The notes beneath the pieces are model-generated. The model searched no databases, was not told the DNA's origin, and saw only the letters and a list, made by a program, of their open reading frames with translations. From assembly GCF_007860125.1 (NCBI RefSeq), contig NZ_SJPW01000007.1, positions 124,001 to 188,000 on the forward strand: a stretch of DNA of 64,000 bases. Direction: 5' to 3'. A program made the translations under genes and the position numbers. Below, piece by piece: positions 17,344 to 26,412 of this stretch (positions are counted from its first letter, which is position 1; the number at the start of each line of letters is the position of its first letter). The DNA is from Rubripirellula tenax (GTDB lineage Bacteria > Planctomycetota > Planctomycetia > Pirellulales > Pirellulaceae).

Positions 17344-18219
17344 TTAGAGTCGCCCGAGAAGTTCGGCTTTCTTGGCGGCGAATTCATCCTTCGTGATATA
17401 GCCTTTCTCCATCAGGCCACCCAAACGTTCAAGCGTTTCGATGATCGATTCACCGTTGGGTGAACTGCTGGGTGAAAAAGCCGCTGTCTCGCTTGGCGGT
17501 GGCGACTGCTGTGGCGCAAGTGGCGGGACCGATTGCGTATGTGATTCTTGGTACGGTGCAATACCCTTCCAAACCACCGGTAATGCCGACAGATTGACGA
17601 CGCCGAACTGGCTGCTGAAAGTGATCGAACCGCCGACGCCTTGTTGTTGCGAGAAACCACCAATCTGGTGCGTCAACGTATCGTAGACCCAAGTGCCGCC
17701 GCCGGTCTTCACCGCCAACCGACTTCGATTGGCGAAGTACGCATACTTCACGTTGTTTTGCGATCCCGTCGCGCTGGGCGAACCCAGTTCGCTGGGCCAC
17801 CACGTCGATTCGGGGTCCGGAACGAACAGGCTGTTTTGCGAACCCATCTGGCCGCTCGCCTGATGCTGATGATTGTCGCCGCTTTGGCTTTGCGATTGAA
17901 AAGATCCGCTCGGCGCAACCAGCTGGTGACTCGCCAACGCGTTTGAAATGTCGGTGCAGAGGTTATTCACCAAGTTTTTCAAGTGATTGTTGAACAGGTC
18001 GCTGACCATGGTCATCCCGCCGCTCATCCATTGACCAGATCCGCCAAATTCCGGGTGGCCAAATTGGGCCATTGATCCATTACCGTTGCTGACGGCGATC
18101 AACATATGAGTGACGGCGTCAGCCGACAAACCGTATCGCTGGGACAATTCTTGAACGAGTTGGTTTCCAGCAGTCGAGAGATTAGACACTTCGAAATTTT
18201 CCTGAGCTTCCGCCGTCAA
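17344..18219 (-). CDS. SHOCT-domain protein
   Basis: A 291-residue protein of unknown function. The C-terminus is a SHOCT domain (ETLERLGGLMEKGYITKDEF, then AAKKAELLGRL), a short helical module often found at the end of bacterial membrane-associated or oligomerising proteins. The N-terminal ~100 residues form a helical region (GLSADAVTHMLIAVSNG). The middle is Gln/Ser-rich and low-complexity, then comes a beta-rich stretch (NRSRLAVKTGGGTWVYDTL). There is no signal peptide. The start is TTG at 18219, chosen because the frame is closed by a stop about 45 nt upstream and no ATG occurs before the conserved-looking part; it is uncertain. Confidence 0.7.
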   Translation of the reverse strand: MTAEAQENFEVSNLSTAGNQLVQELSQRYGLSADAVTHMLIAVSNGNGSMAQFGHPEFGGSGQWMSGGMTMVSDLFNNHLKNLVNNLCTDISNALASHQLVAPSGSFQSQSQSGDNHQHQASGQMGSQNSLFVPDPESTWWPSELGSPSATGSQNNVKYAYFANRSRLAVKTGGGTWVYDTLTHQIGGFSQQQGVGGSITFSSQFGVVNLSALPVVWKGIAPYQESHTQSVPPLAPQQSPPPSETAAFSPSSSPNGESIIETLERLGGLMEKGYITKDEFAAKKAELLGRL

Positions 18220-18328
18220 TGGTTGTTGAAAGTCAGTGAGAAAACGTCTTGCCTGGTCTCACCTAACAAACCTCCATTGTCATCGCTCGGGTCCGAATCC
18301 GGAAGCGGCATCCCGGTTGAATGCAAAT

Positions 18329-19411
18329 TTAAGAGCCGGTTTGTGGGTCGGCACCATCGATTTCGTCGGAGTCGGCTCCCTCTTCGCCGCCCTCTTCGGA
18401 TTGTTCTTCCGCCTGTTCAATACTCTCACGGACCTCTGCACCCGCGGTCCAGTAGAACACGGTGCCTATGACCGCCATTACGACCTTGACGATCTCGAAC
18501 ACCAAGGCGACCAACGTGCCCGATGCCTCCGTCGGGATGGCGGGGACGCTGCGATAAAGCGTTTCGACGACCAGCTCCAAGACCCCCATTCCCGCCGGAG
18601 TGATCGGCAGTGCGGACGCAAGCATTCCGATCGGCACAATCACAAAGTGATCAGCCAACGTCGGCGGCGAGGCATACATTCCACGAGCGACCAAGTACAT
18701 GCTGATCACCAGCATCCCCTGAACACCCAAACTCATCAAAATCGAGAGTCCAAAGGCAAACGGGTGGTGGTGGAACATTCGCAGCGGCGGCCCAATCGTT
18801 TTCACTACCGGGCCGATCACCGGCAAAGTTGATCCCCAACTGATCAATCGATCGATACTGCGTCCGCCCAGAATCAACACTGCCAAGACCGTGGTCCCGA
18901 CGGCAATCAAAACGGCAGTCGCAATCTTGATCTTCGGCAGATCAATAGCCGACTCGGCAGCCGCGGGCGGATTCGAAAACAACAAGCCGGCCGCGACCAA
19001 AAGCAACAGCCCGTACATGCCCGAACCGCGGTCGACAAACACGGACGCAACGGCAGCGACTCGCTTGCCGGGTCGCCGTTTCGCCAAGAAGATCGCCTTG
19101 AATAAATCGCCCCCGACCGATCCGGCCGACACGAACGAAAGCAAGTAACCGATCGAGCCCAATCGGAACGCCTCCAACATCGACAGCTCGATCCCCTGGC
19201 AACGCACCAGCACACACCACCGGGCAAACGACATGCTCATCGCGCCTAACGCGACAACCAGCGCAGCAGCCAGCAACCAGTAATTCTTGGGCTGAGTCGT
19301 TAGCTGTTCCCATTGTTCCGGTTCGATCCGCCAAACCAGGAAACTGACCAGTGCGATCGGAAAAGCGAACTTGACTAGATTAACGAAGTATTTTTTGGCA
19401 GTGGATTGCAT
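18329..19411 (-). CDS. Lysylphosphatidylglycerol synthase TM-region/UPF0104 family membrane protein
   Basis: Polytopic membrane protein of 360 residues from the ATG at 19411. It has the features of the LPG_synthase_TM (UPF0104, AglD/YbhN-like) family: an N-terminal helix (FAFPIALVSFLVWRIEPEQW), the loop SMSFARWCVLVRCQGIELSM, then EAFRLGSIGYLLSFVSAGSV with GGDLFKAIFLAKRRPGKR, and later LPITPAGMGVLELVVETLY. These proteins sit in the cytoplasmic membrane and are linked to lipid or polyprenol-linked sugar transport. It lacks the cytosolic aminoacyl-transferase domain of MprF, so lysyl transfer is not expected. The acidic C-terminal tail (EQAEEQSEEGGEEGADSDE) is unusual. An upstream in-frame start would add 28 residues before the first helix. 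Confidence 0.83.
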   Translation of the reverse strand: MQSTAKKYFVNLVKFAFPIALVSFLVWRIEPEQWEQLTTQPKNYWLLAAALVVALGAMSMSFARWCVLVRCQGIELSMLEAFRLGSIGYLLSFVSAGSVGGDLFKAIFLAKRRPGKRVAAVASVFVDRGSGMYGLLLLVAAGLLFSNPPAAAESAIDLPKIKIATAVLIAVGTTVLAVLILGGRSIDRLISWGSTLPVIGPVVKTIGPPLRMFHHHPFAFGLSILMSLGVQGMLVISMYLVARGMYASPPTLADHFVIVPIGMLASALPITPAGMGVLELVVETLYRSVPAIPTEASGTLVALVFEIVKVVMAVIGTVFYWTAGAEVRESIEQAEEQSEEGGEEGADSDEIDGADPQTGS

Positions 19412-19510
19412 CGCCAAAGAATAGTTTCCTATCGCCGGGTGTCCAGACGCACACCCTTGGACCTTTCTCAATTTGCCATGCGGCGAGGAGATCAAAGTCG
19501 ATTGCGGATG

Positions 19511-20098
19511 CTATTTCAGCCTTTCCAGAACCTCAAGAACGCGTTCGCTGTCTTGTTTGGCTTTCACGGCATCGTCCTTGTAAACAACCTTTCCATCCGA
19601 GGAGACCACGAAAGTCCATCGCTTCGCGGTAACGTTGCGGACAAGACGGTGGTCGGTGCCTGCGATTGTTGCGTTGACAGATTTTTCGCCGACGGTAACG
19701 GGAACGCCGAATTGCTTGGCGACGTCGCCTTCGATGTCGGCCAACAATGTGAAATTGAGTGCATGTGCCTGCTTGAACAATTGATGGTTGCCAACGGTGT
19801 CGCCGCTGATGCCAATCACTTCTGCACCGGCTTTCTTGATCGCTTCGGCGTTATCGCGGAACCCACATGCTTGGGCGGTACAACCGCCGGTCATGTCCGC
19901 CGGGTAGAAATAAATCACGACCGGCCCTTTGCCGAAATGGTCCGATGACTTCCAAGTCTTGCCGGTGTCATCTTGCAGTTCAAACGAAGGCGGCGGATCT
20001 CCGACCGCAACGCCTGGAACGGAATCTTTGCCTTTGGCTGTTGCGACCACAAACAAAGAAGCGACGACGGTTGTCATCAAAAAAGCAATTTTTAGCAT
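19511..20098 (-). CDS. Exported peroxiredoxin, BCP type
   Basis: Thiol peroxidase of the AhpC/TSA superfamily, BCP/PrxQ subgroup, reducing hydrogen peroxide and organic hydroperoxides. It has 195 residues, with an N-terminal hydrophobic signal (MLKIAFLMTTVVASLFVVAT) that predicts secretion to the periplasm, unlike cytoplasmic BCP. The peroxidatic Cys73 lies in YPADMTGGC and the resolving Cys78 follows in the CTAQAC spacing typical of the BCP group. EVIGISGDTVGNHQLFK and NFTLLADIEGDVAKQFGV are conserved family segments. ATG at 20098, with AAGGAT upstream. It is divergent from the large kinase gene, with 209 bp between them. Confidence 0.9.
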   Translation of the reverse strand: MLKIAFLMTTVVASLFVVATAKGKDSVPGVAVGDPPPSFELQDDTGKTWKSSDHFGKGPVVIYFYPADMTGGCTAQACGFRDNAEAIKKAGAEVIGISGDTVGNHQLFKQAHALNFTLLADIEGDVAKQFGVPVTVGEKSVNATIAGTDHRLVRNVTAKRWTFVVSSDGKVVYKDDAVKAKQDSERVLEVLERLK

Positions 20099-20307
20099 GG
20101 GAGCGATCCTTGTCGAAACGAGTTGATTTAGGTGAACGTCAGTCTACGCGAACGGTACACGTCAAGGTTCTTAGACTTTTTCGTGGTTCCAATACTCTCG
20201 CTTGTTATAAATCCTTGGGGCCAATCGTATGACGCGTTCTTGCCGCAACCGGATAGATTGCGATCCTTAAATACAAGATCGACGTACCACCAGAAGCACG
20301 AAATGGC

Positions 20308-23300
20308 ATGACTATCTTGGGAAAAACGGAACGACGGGACTCGTTTACGCATTTTTCGCTGGACGAAATTTTACCCTGCTCGGTGAGTGAACTCGTCGAC
20401 CCAGTGTGCTCGATAACCCAGGACGCGAACGCGGAATCTGACACGTTTCCGAATGCCGCACCGGAGCCGAACGACAAGGTCGGCGAATGGATCGGGCGTT
20501 TCCGAATCTGTGGGCTGCTTGGCGAAGGTGGCTACGGCCAAGTCTACAAAGCATTTGATGAACAGCTTCAACGCGAGGTGGCGATCAAGGTACCCCTTGC
20601 GCATCGCATCACTTCGGCGGCTTCTTTGGACAAGTACATTGAAGAAGCAAGAACGCTCGCCAAGCTGCATCATCACGGGATCGTCGCCGTCCATGACGTC
20701 GGCACGACCGAATCGGGTGCGCCGTACATTGTTTCTGCTTTGATCGACGGAACGAACTTAGCCTTCCGAATGCAGTCGTCACCGCTGACGCTGGGCCAAG
20801 CTCTGCATTTGTTGGTCCAGGTTGCCAGCGCACTCGGCTACGTTCACTCCAACGGGATCGTGCACCGCGACGTCAAACCCGGCAACATCTTGTTGGGCCC
20901 GAACGACGAACCGGTCTTAGCGGATTTCGGACTGGCGCTTCACGATGCAAGTCGCGAGGTCATTCGGTCGCGTGTCGGCACGCTCAGCTACATGAGCCCC
21001 GAACAGGCGCGCGGTGAAAGTCATTTGGTCGATGGCCGCAGTGATCTTTTTAGCCTTGGCGTCATCATGTACGAAATGCTGACCGGCAAACGACCGTTTC
21101 GCAGTTCGACACGCGAGGGGATCGTTTTCAGTTTGTTGAACCAGGAAGCCGCACCGCCGCGGCAAATCTTGTCGTCGGTACCAAGAGATCTTGAACGCAT
21201 TTGTTTGAAGATGCTCTCGAAACGCGTTTCGGATCGATACGGCACGGCCGCGGATTTTATCGATGACGTGAACCATTTTCTGACGACCTGTGAAGATCGA
21301 TCGCATCCGACAAGTCAGTCGATCGAAGCGGTGAACGCGAATTCGGAAATAAGGCGAGTCGTGCCGCGAGGACTGCGTTCTTATGACCGGCATGATGCCG
21401 ACTTTTTTCAAGGCTTATTACCCGGACCACGCGATCGTGACTGGGTTCCCGAAAGTTTGCGTTTCTGGCAACGTCGAATCGAAGCAAGCGACGCGGACGA
21501 TCCCTTGCGAGTCGGGGTGCTTTACGGGCCGTCCGGTTGCGGAAAATCGTCGTTCGTAAAAGCGGGTTTATTGCCGCTGTTAAAAGATTCCGTGAAAGCG
21601 GTCTTCGTCGAAGCGACTCACGAGGACACCGAAGCTCGCTTACTGCGTCGCATTCGAAAGCACTGCCCCAACGCGAATCGTCGAGCCACGCTCGCCGAAA
21701 CACTCGCGCACATTCGCGACCAACCGTCGTTGACGGGCGGCCGCCGATTATTGTTGGTCGTGGACCAATTCGAGCAGTGGCTGCACAGCAGATCTGATGG
21801 AACCACCGACGCGGCCAACGCACCCGATCTTGCAGCCGCCCTTCGACAATGCGACGGACAAACCATCCAGTGTTTGTTGTTGGTTCGCGATGACTTTTGG
21901 CTGGCACTTTCTCGGTTCATGGCGATCATTGAAGTGCTGATCGAACAGAATCGCAATGCGATGCTGGTGGATCTTTTCGACGCTTCACACGCACGCCGCG
22001 TGTTGACAGAGTTCGGCGTCTCGTACGGCCGTCTGCCCGCCGACATCGCCTCCATCACTATCGAACAGAACCAGTTCCTTGACTCGGCAAGCGAGCAATT
22101 GAGCGTTGCGGGCAAAGTGTTTCCCGTACGCTTGGCACTGTTTGTCGAGATGGTAAAGAACCAACCTTGGTCACTCGAAACCCTCAAACGTGTCGGAGGG
22201 GTCGAAGGCATCGGATTGCAATTCTTAGAAGAATCGTTCAGCAGCAGCCTGGCTCCGGCCGCACAAGCGACCCACGAACACGCGGTTCGTCGCGTTCTAA
22301 AAAAACTGCTTCCCGATTCCGGCGTCGACATCAAGGGAAACATGCAAAGCGAAGCGGTGCTGATGAGGGAATCAGGTTACGAGAACCAACCGCCTAGATT
22401 TTTTGAAATGATGCGGATTCTTGAGAGCGACTTGAGGCTGATTTCCCCAACCGATCCTGCAGGGACGACGATGAGCGACGGAAGTCTGAGCGAATCAGAC
22501 AGCGGTATCGGATATTACCAATTGACGCACGACTTTTTGGTTCCGGCGATCGATCAATGGCTGACCCGCAAACAGCGTTCGACACGGCAAGGTCGCGCTG
22601 AGATTTTATTGGCCGAGTACGCCAGCATTTGGGCGGTGAAGCCAACACCAAAGTACGCGCCGGGTTGGCTGGACTGGGTCGGAATTCGGGCTCTAACTGC
22701 GCCGTCGCGCTGGACGCCCACGGAGCGAAGAATGATGCGTGCCATCGGTCGCCGGCACTTTTCAGTTTCCGTTCTAGCAGTCGCCGTACTAGCCGTGGTG
22801 ACGATCGGCGGACGGTGGTTGATGCAACGCTCCGACGCTCGTTCACAAGTCGCGCAACTGCAAACAGCGCGCACCAACCAATTGCCGTTCTTGTTGACGC
22901 AATTGCGTTCCAGCGGTGGGCTTGCGACGACTTTCTTGAACGAGTCACTTCGGTCGGCTGCACCCGACAGCCGTAGCGAGTGGATCAATCGCCTGGCGTT
23001 GTCCAACAACGATTCAGCACACCGGCCGAAGCTGATCGAACACAGCTTGGTAACGGACCTCCCGATGGTATCGGTGCTCCATCAACAACTCCATCCACTC
23101 TCGGTAGATGAACGCGACGGTTTGGCAAAAACGCTGGCCGACGAATCGCGGCCTTGGTCGCAGCGGTTGCGCGCGGTACTGATGCTGGTGGATGCCGATG
23201 TGGATCTGACAAAAACCGAAAGCGATCTTGTCCAGCGCCATGCCGGCGGACTGGTGGAGGCGGTCCTTGAACATGCGACCGGTTTTCCTCAAGACAATGA

Positions 23301-24705
23301 CTATCTGATCACTACGCTGCGATCGATTTCAAATCAACTGATCCAACCGCTCAAAACGATCGTGTTGCAGCCCAACGAATCACCGAATCGTTCACTGGCA
23401 ACATCGTTTTTTGTTCAGCTTTTGATGGATGAGCCCACTGACTTGCTGGACACATTCCTGAGTGCGTCCTTTGAACAACAGGATCGCATCCTGCCCGCAT
23501 TGGACGACCGTCTCGATTCGCTGCTTGACGTCATCAGCATGGAAGCGCTGCGAGAGCTTGATCGCGACCTACCGGAGAATCAGTACGATCGGGAAGCGTA
23601 CCGATCGGCAACGGCAACGGCGTTGTTGCACCGCATGAATCGAGCCGAATCGACGTGGCCGAACTTTGCGTTGACCCAGTGGCCCCATCGACGAAGCTAT
23701 CTCATCCATCGCATCGCGGCGTTTGGCGGCGACTTTGACGTCTTACTTGGCCGCTTTTCGCGTGAGTCACAGGTGTCGATTCGGCGAGCACTCTTGCTGG
23801 CCTTGGGTGAATTCAATGAAGACGTGGTGACGCCGTCCGCTCGATTGCAATCCGTTGCCTTGGCCAAAGATGCGTTTCGCAACGATCCAGACGTTGGTAT
23901 CCACTCGGCGGCGTTTTGGCTGTTGATCAAACTTGGACATAAGCAATGGGCCAATGAAGTGACACAATCGTTGTCGAAGCTTCCCCGCGACCCACGAAAA
24001 CAGTGGCGGGTCAACGGCGAAGGACAGACCCTGGCGATCTTCGACGCACGCGACGTTGCCGACATCGGGTACGTTTTTGAGATATCAACGGCAGAGGTAA
24101 CCGTCGAACAGTTCTTTCGATTCGATCCGTATCACCACTACTACGAAGGTCGTTCGCCAGAGCCCGATTGCCCCGCGAATCTGATGAGTTGGTTCGACTG
24201 CGTTCAGTATTGTCGCTGGCTTTCCGGGACGCTGCTGGAAAACCCCGATCTGTCTTATCCCGCCGAATTGACGAAATCCAACCCCAACGCACCGCATGGT
24301 CACATCTTTCAAAGTGGCGGATATCGGCTTCCCACCGATGCCGAGTGGCGATACGCGTGCGCCGCGACGACAACGTCCCTGCGATACTACGGATCGAACA
24401 ACATTTTGACGGATTCCTACTATTGGTACTATGAAACCTCGGTCGACGAAAACGACGAAGTCGGCTATCGACCAGCGGGAAGCAAGAAACCGAACGACTT
24501 TGGAATGTTTGCGATGTACGACGGTGTCCGCGAATGGGGAAGTGATGCCGCGGTCGATTCGGGGCGTCGTCCCGTGCTGGGACTTGCCAGCAATTCGGTG
24601 ATCAACGCAGCGCGAACCATCGAACCCAAAAAAGCTGCCGATCTGCCGCTCGCAACCAACGGATTCTACGGGTTGCGCGTCGCGCGGACGATTGTCGGTC
24701 CGTGA
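20308..24705 (+). CDS. Ser/Thr protein kinase - STAND NTPase - FGE-like giant membrane protein
   Basis: 1465 residues with four parts. (1) Hanks-type Ser/Thr kinase, about 65-327: Gly loop GEGGYG (72-77), VAIK with Lys94, HRDVKPGN (187-194), DFG (206-208), SPE (230-232); all catalytic residues are present. (2) STAND/nSTAND-like NTPase: Walker A GPSGCGKSS (407-415), Walker B LLLVVDQFEQW (481-491), then LLVRDDFWLALSRFM. (3) A hydrophobic segment (SVSVLAVAVLAVVTIGG) near 820-838, then a ~400-residue helical region that could be HEAT-like. (4) FGE-sulfatase-like C-terminus, about 1255-1460 (GYRLPTDAEWRYACAATTT, FGMFAMYDGVREW). The end lacks the RGGSW segment and any Cys where catalytic FGEs have them, so it is probably a binding domain. 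Inferred role: a signalling switch with an outer sensor. An IS lies 7 bp past the stop. Confidence 0.88.
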   Translation: MTILGKTERRDSFTHFSLDEILPCSVSELVDPVCSITQDANAESDTFPNAAPEPNDKVGEWIGRFRICGLLGEGGYGQVYKAFDEQLQREVAIKVPLAHRITSAASLDKYIEEARTLAKLHHHGIVAVHDVGTTESGAPYIVSALIDGTNLAFRMQSSPLTLGQALHLLVQVASALGYVHSNGIVHRDVKPGNILLGPNDEPVLADFGLALHDASREVIRSRVGTLSYMSPEQARGESHLVDGRSDLFSLGVIMYEMLTGKRPFRSSTREGIVFSLLNQEAAPPRQILSSVPRDLERICLKMLSKRVSDRYGTAADFIDDVNHFLTTCEDRSHPTSQSIEAVNANSEIRRVVPRGLRSYDRHDADFFQGLLPGPRDRDWVPESLRFWQRRIEASDADDPLRVGVLYGPSGCGKSSFVKAGLLPLLKDSVKAVFVEATHEDTEARLLRRIRKHCPNANRRATLAETLAHIRDQPSLTGGRRLLLVVDQFEQWLHSRSDGTTDAANAPDLAAALRQCDGQTIQCLLLVRDDFWLALSRFMAIIEVLIEQNRNAMLVDLFDASHARRVLTEFGVSYGRLPADIASITIEQNQFLDSASEQLSVAGKVFPVRLALFVEMVKNQPWSLETLKRVGGVEGIGLQFLEESFSSSLAPAAQATHEHAVRRVLKKLLPDSGVDIKGNMQSEAVLMRESGYENQPPRFFEMMRILESDLRLISPTDPAGTTMSDGSLSESDSGIGYYQLTHDFLVPAIDQWLTRKQRSTRQGRAEILLAEYASIWAVKPTPKYAPGWLDWVGIRALTAPSRWTPTERRMMRAIGRRHFSVSVLAVAVLAVVTIGGRWLMQRSDARSQVAQLQTARTNQLPFLLTQLRSSGGLATTFLNESLRSAAPDSRSEWINRLALSNNDSAHRPKLIEHSLVTDLPMVSVLHQQLHPLSVDERDGLAKTLADESRPWSQRLRAVLMLVDADVDLTKTESDLVQRHAGGLVEAVLEHATGFPQDNDYLITTLRSISNQLIQPLKTIVLQPNESPNRSLATSFFVQLLMDEPTDLLDTFLSASFEQQDRILPALDDRLDSLLDVISMEALRELDRDLPENQYDREAYRSATATALLHRMNRAESTWPNFALTQWPHRRSYLIHRIAAFGGDFDVLLGRFSRESQVSIRRALLLALGEFNEDVVTPSARLQSVALAKDAFRNDPDVGIHSAAFWLLIKLGHKQWANEVTQSLSKLPRDPRKQWRVNGEGQTLAIFDARDVADIGYVFEISTAEVTVEQFFRFDPYHHYYEGRSPEPDCPANLMSWFDCVQYCRWLSGTLLENPDLSYPAELTKSNPNAPHGHIFQSGGYRLPTDAEWRYACAATTTSLRYYGSNNILTDSYYWYYETSVDENDEVGYRPAGSKKPNDFGMFAMYDGVREWGSDAAVDSGRRPVLGLASNSVINAARTIEPKKAADLPLATNGFYGLRVARTIVGP

Positions 24706-24712
24706 TCCTAGC

Positions 24713-24733
24713 GGGAGCGCACCTCGTGGTTTG
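24713..24733 (+). repeat. IS terminal inverted repeat, left
   Basis: Begins GGGAGCGCACCTCGTGG. It pairs with 26392-26412 in inverted orientation, differing at 2 of 21 positions (13 and 15). The four bases before it, TAGC (24709-24712), recur directly after the right end. Confidence 0.9.
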
Positions 24734-24738
24734 AGTGA

Positions 24739-26184
24739 TCATCCGGACAGGCCGTAGGCTCGGAAGCCGTTGGCGTTGGTTGTGGCCTGTCGCCAGTGAT
24801 TTGCCATCGGCTCACTATCACTCAGATAGTCACCGCGAAGTTGCAGCACCGCTTCGCCTCCCTCGCTCGACCAGAATTTCTCGGTGCCTTTGATTCGCCG
24901 ACTGACTTGTTTGACGGTCGACTCCATGATCGAACTGGTCAGCGGGTAGCCCTTTTGTCGGTACAACGGATAGTTCATGCGCCCGCGATGATTGGTGTAG
25001 TAAACCCATGCACGCCGGACGATTTCCCGTGGATCACTGTCCCCTGCGTCCTCCGGTGGATCGCCCATCGCGACCTGGACGTCGGCCAAAGCCGCAATCA
25101 CTTTGTCCACTTCGCCACGCCAGATCCAAGTCGCGAACTGCTTGTAGAATTGCCATGCTGCGTCACGCTCGCGGTGAATCGCTCGCGCCGCAGCAAGGCT
25201 GTACGACAACCCATGCATGATGTCCAACACGCTGGTGTAGTCCGAGAACCACTGTGCCTGTAGATCTTCGATCGCAGAAGAACCATCCGAAACAAACACT
25301 TTCTGCGGTGCTTTGCCGAACCCTTGATACCAGGCGGCGCTGGCCACCTTGGGGCCGAACGCCTTCCAGTTTCGGCTGCTGGCGATCACTTCCTTGGAAA
25401 GCATTTCGCCGCGTTGCCAAGGCAGTTCGTCTTCTTCGCCAGGCTTCTTTTGAGAGTCAGGATTCTCACCTTGAACGTGACCGATTTTAGCGAGTTTCTT
25501 CGCAATACTGACGTCTTGCAAGAAGTCCGGCAGATCCGATTGTGGGTCACTGCCGTAGCTGGCTGCGGTCATCGACAGCAGACACGCCACGCGGCTTTCA
25601 CGCCAGAAGCTCCCCGAGTCGGGCTTGGCTTGATCACGATCAAAACGCTGGTACTTTCCTCCATCGCCCATCACCACGGCGATCGGCGGCGGGTCCTGAT
25701 CGGCCGGTCCACCACGAAGCTGATCGGGCAGCTTCTTGTCCAAGAAGGCTTCTTCAAGCAATGCCATGAGCGCCAGTCGCGTCTTGCCGTTTCGCGTTGT
25801 CGCACGGCGGATGCGTTCGGATTTGATTTCGAGATCGGCTAGATGCTTGAGATCTTTTTGTCCCTGCTCGAAGCTCGTCGAACAAGCTCCGGCGTAGACC
25901 ATCTTCTTTTCGACGCGAGGGCTGACAGTGGCCTCGACGCGGAGTCCCAGTTCAGCGAGCTGAGGGAAAAAAAGACCGGCGACATCGCCGGCAATAGTAG
26001 CCCTCGGTGACAAAGTCGACGTCACCGCGATCGGTTTGCAGGATGACGGGTTCATCGTCATCGTCGCTGCGTTGCCTGGGCACCGCTCCGCACTCGGGGC
26101 ACCGACACGGGGTCGGTGCGTCGTCGGGCGCCTGCTCAGCGGATTCGTTGATGGCCAGCGAAGTGATGAGATCGCCGACCTCAA
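24739..26184 (-). CDS. ISKra4-like transposase, catalytic frame
   Basis: The frame is open from 26184, but the meaningful part starts near 25966, where it continues the upstream frame (FFPQLAELGLRVEATVSPRV). It carries candidate DDE residues: Asp in VVMGDGGKYQRF, Asp in KVFVSDGSSAIEDLQ, and Glu in TSSIMESTVKQVSRRIKGT. About 409 residues from the junction to the stop make, with the upstream frame, a normal-length ISKra4-type transposase. The part between 26184 and 25966 (Arg/Pro/Ser-rich) is the shadow of the upstream frame and is unlikely to be translated. The frame has no good start of its own. Confidence 0.8.
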   Translation of the reverse strand: MRSAISSLRWPSTNPLSRRPTTHRPRVGAPSAERCPGNAATMTMNPSSCKPIAVTSTLSPRATIAGDVAGLFFPQLAELGLRVEATVSPRVEKKMVYAGACSTSFEQGQKDLKHLADLEIKSERIRRATTRNGKTRLALMALLEEAFLDKKLPDQLRGGPADQDPPPIAVVMGDGGKYQRFDRDQAKPDSGSFWRESRVACLLSMTAASYGSDPQSDLPDFLQDVSIAKKLAKIGHVQGENPDSQKKPGEEDELPWQRGEMLSKEVIASSRNWKAFGPKVASAAWYQGFGKAPQKVFVSDGSSAIEDLQAQWFSDYTSVLDIMHGLSYSLAAARAIHRERDAAWQFYKQFATWIWRGEVDKVIAALADVQVAMGDPPEDAGDSDPREIVRRAWVYYTNHRGRMNYPLYRQKGYPLTSSIMESTVKQVSRRIKGTEKFWSSEGGEAVLQLRGDYLSDSEPMANHWRQATTNANGFRAYGLSG

Positions 26185-26311
26185 TGGCCTCGTCCTCGAT
26201 CTCGGCGAACGTCTTTGACTTTCCGTCGGACTTGAATCGTCCGCCGGTGATTTTCACTAATTCCCGGGCCAACTCCTTAGCCCGTTTGCGATCTTCGCCT
26301 GAAAGTGCCAT
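25952..26311 (-). CDS. ISKra4-like transposase, N-terminal frame
   Basis: 119 codons from an ATG at 26311 with a strong ribosome site (AAGGAG, about 7 nt before). It encodes the N-terminal DNA-binding part: a helical start (MALSGEDRKRAKELARELVK) and a split zinc ribbon, C-R-C-P-E-C then GYYCRRCRRSFFP. The frame ends at 25952, just after SFFPSAR, whereas related proteins continue FFPQLAELGL. That continuation is present in the +1 frame. The full transposase of about 523 residues thus needs a +1 (or -2) frame change at the T7 run of the coding strand, or the gene is broken there. Confidence 0.8.
   Translation of the reverse strand: MALSGEDRKRAKELARELVKITGGRFKSDGKSKTFAEIEDEAIEVGDLITSLAINESAEQAPDDAPTPCRCPECGAVPRQRSDDDDEPVILQTDRGDVDFVTEGYYCRRCRRSFFPSAR
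25967..25973 (-). other. A7/T7 homopolymer at the transposase frame junction
   Basis: Seven A on the plus strand (seven T in the coding strand, followed by CCC) exactly where the reading must move by +1 to join the two transposase frames. It could be a site of transcriptional slippage or programmed frameshifting, or a one-base insertion that inactivated the gene. Confidence 0.6.
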
Positions 26312-26391
26312 CCCAGCTCTCCTTGCTAGCCTGAATTAAACCTGCCAGCCAAGATTATCCGCGATTTTCAAATCAAGTTCCATGCCAATTG

Positions 26392-26412
26392 CAAACCGCA
26401 AGGTGCGCTCCC
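26392..26412 (-). repeat. IS terminal inverted repeat, right
   Basis: Read on the minus strand it begins GGGAGCGCACCTTGCGG, matching the left end except at two positions. TAGC follows on the plus strand at 26413-26416. Confidence 0.9.

Larger units (their letters stand above)
24713..26412 (-). mobile_element. ISKra4-like insertion sequence, complete
   Basis: A 1700-bp element with 21-bp inverted repeats matching at 19 positions (24713-24733 and 26392-26412). It is flanked by a TAGC direct repeat (24709-24712 and 26413-26416), consistent with a 4-bp target duplication. It holds a two-frame transposase on the minus strand (25952-26311 and 24739-26184). Family assignment rests on the Cys-pair zinc ribbon followed by FFPQLAELGL and on the DDE segments. 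It landed between the stop of the kinase gene and the LptF/G-type gene and disrupts no gene. Confidence 0.88.
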
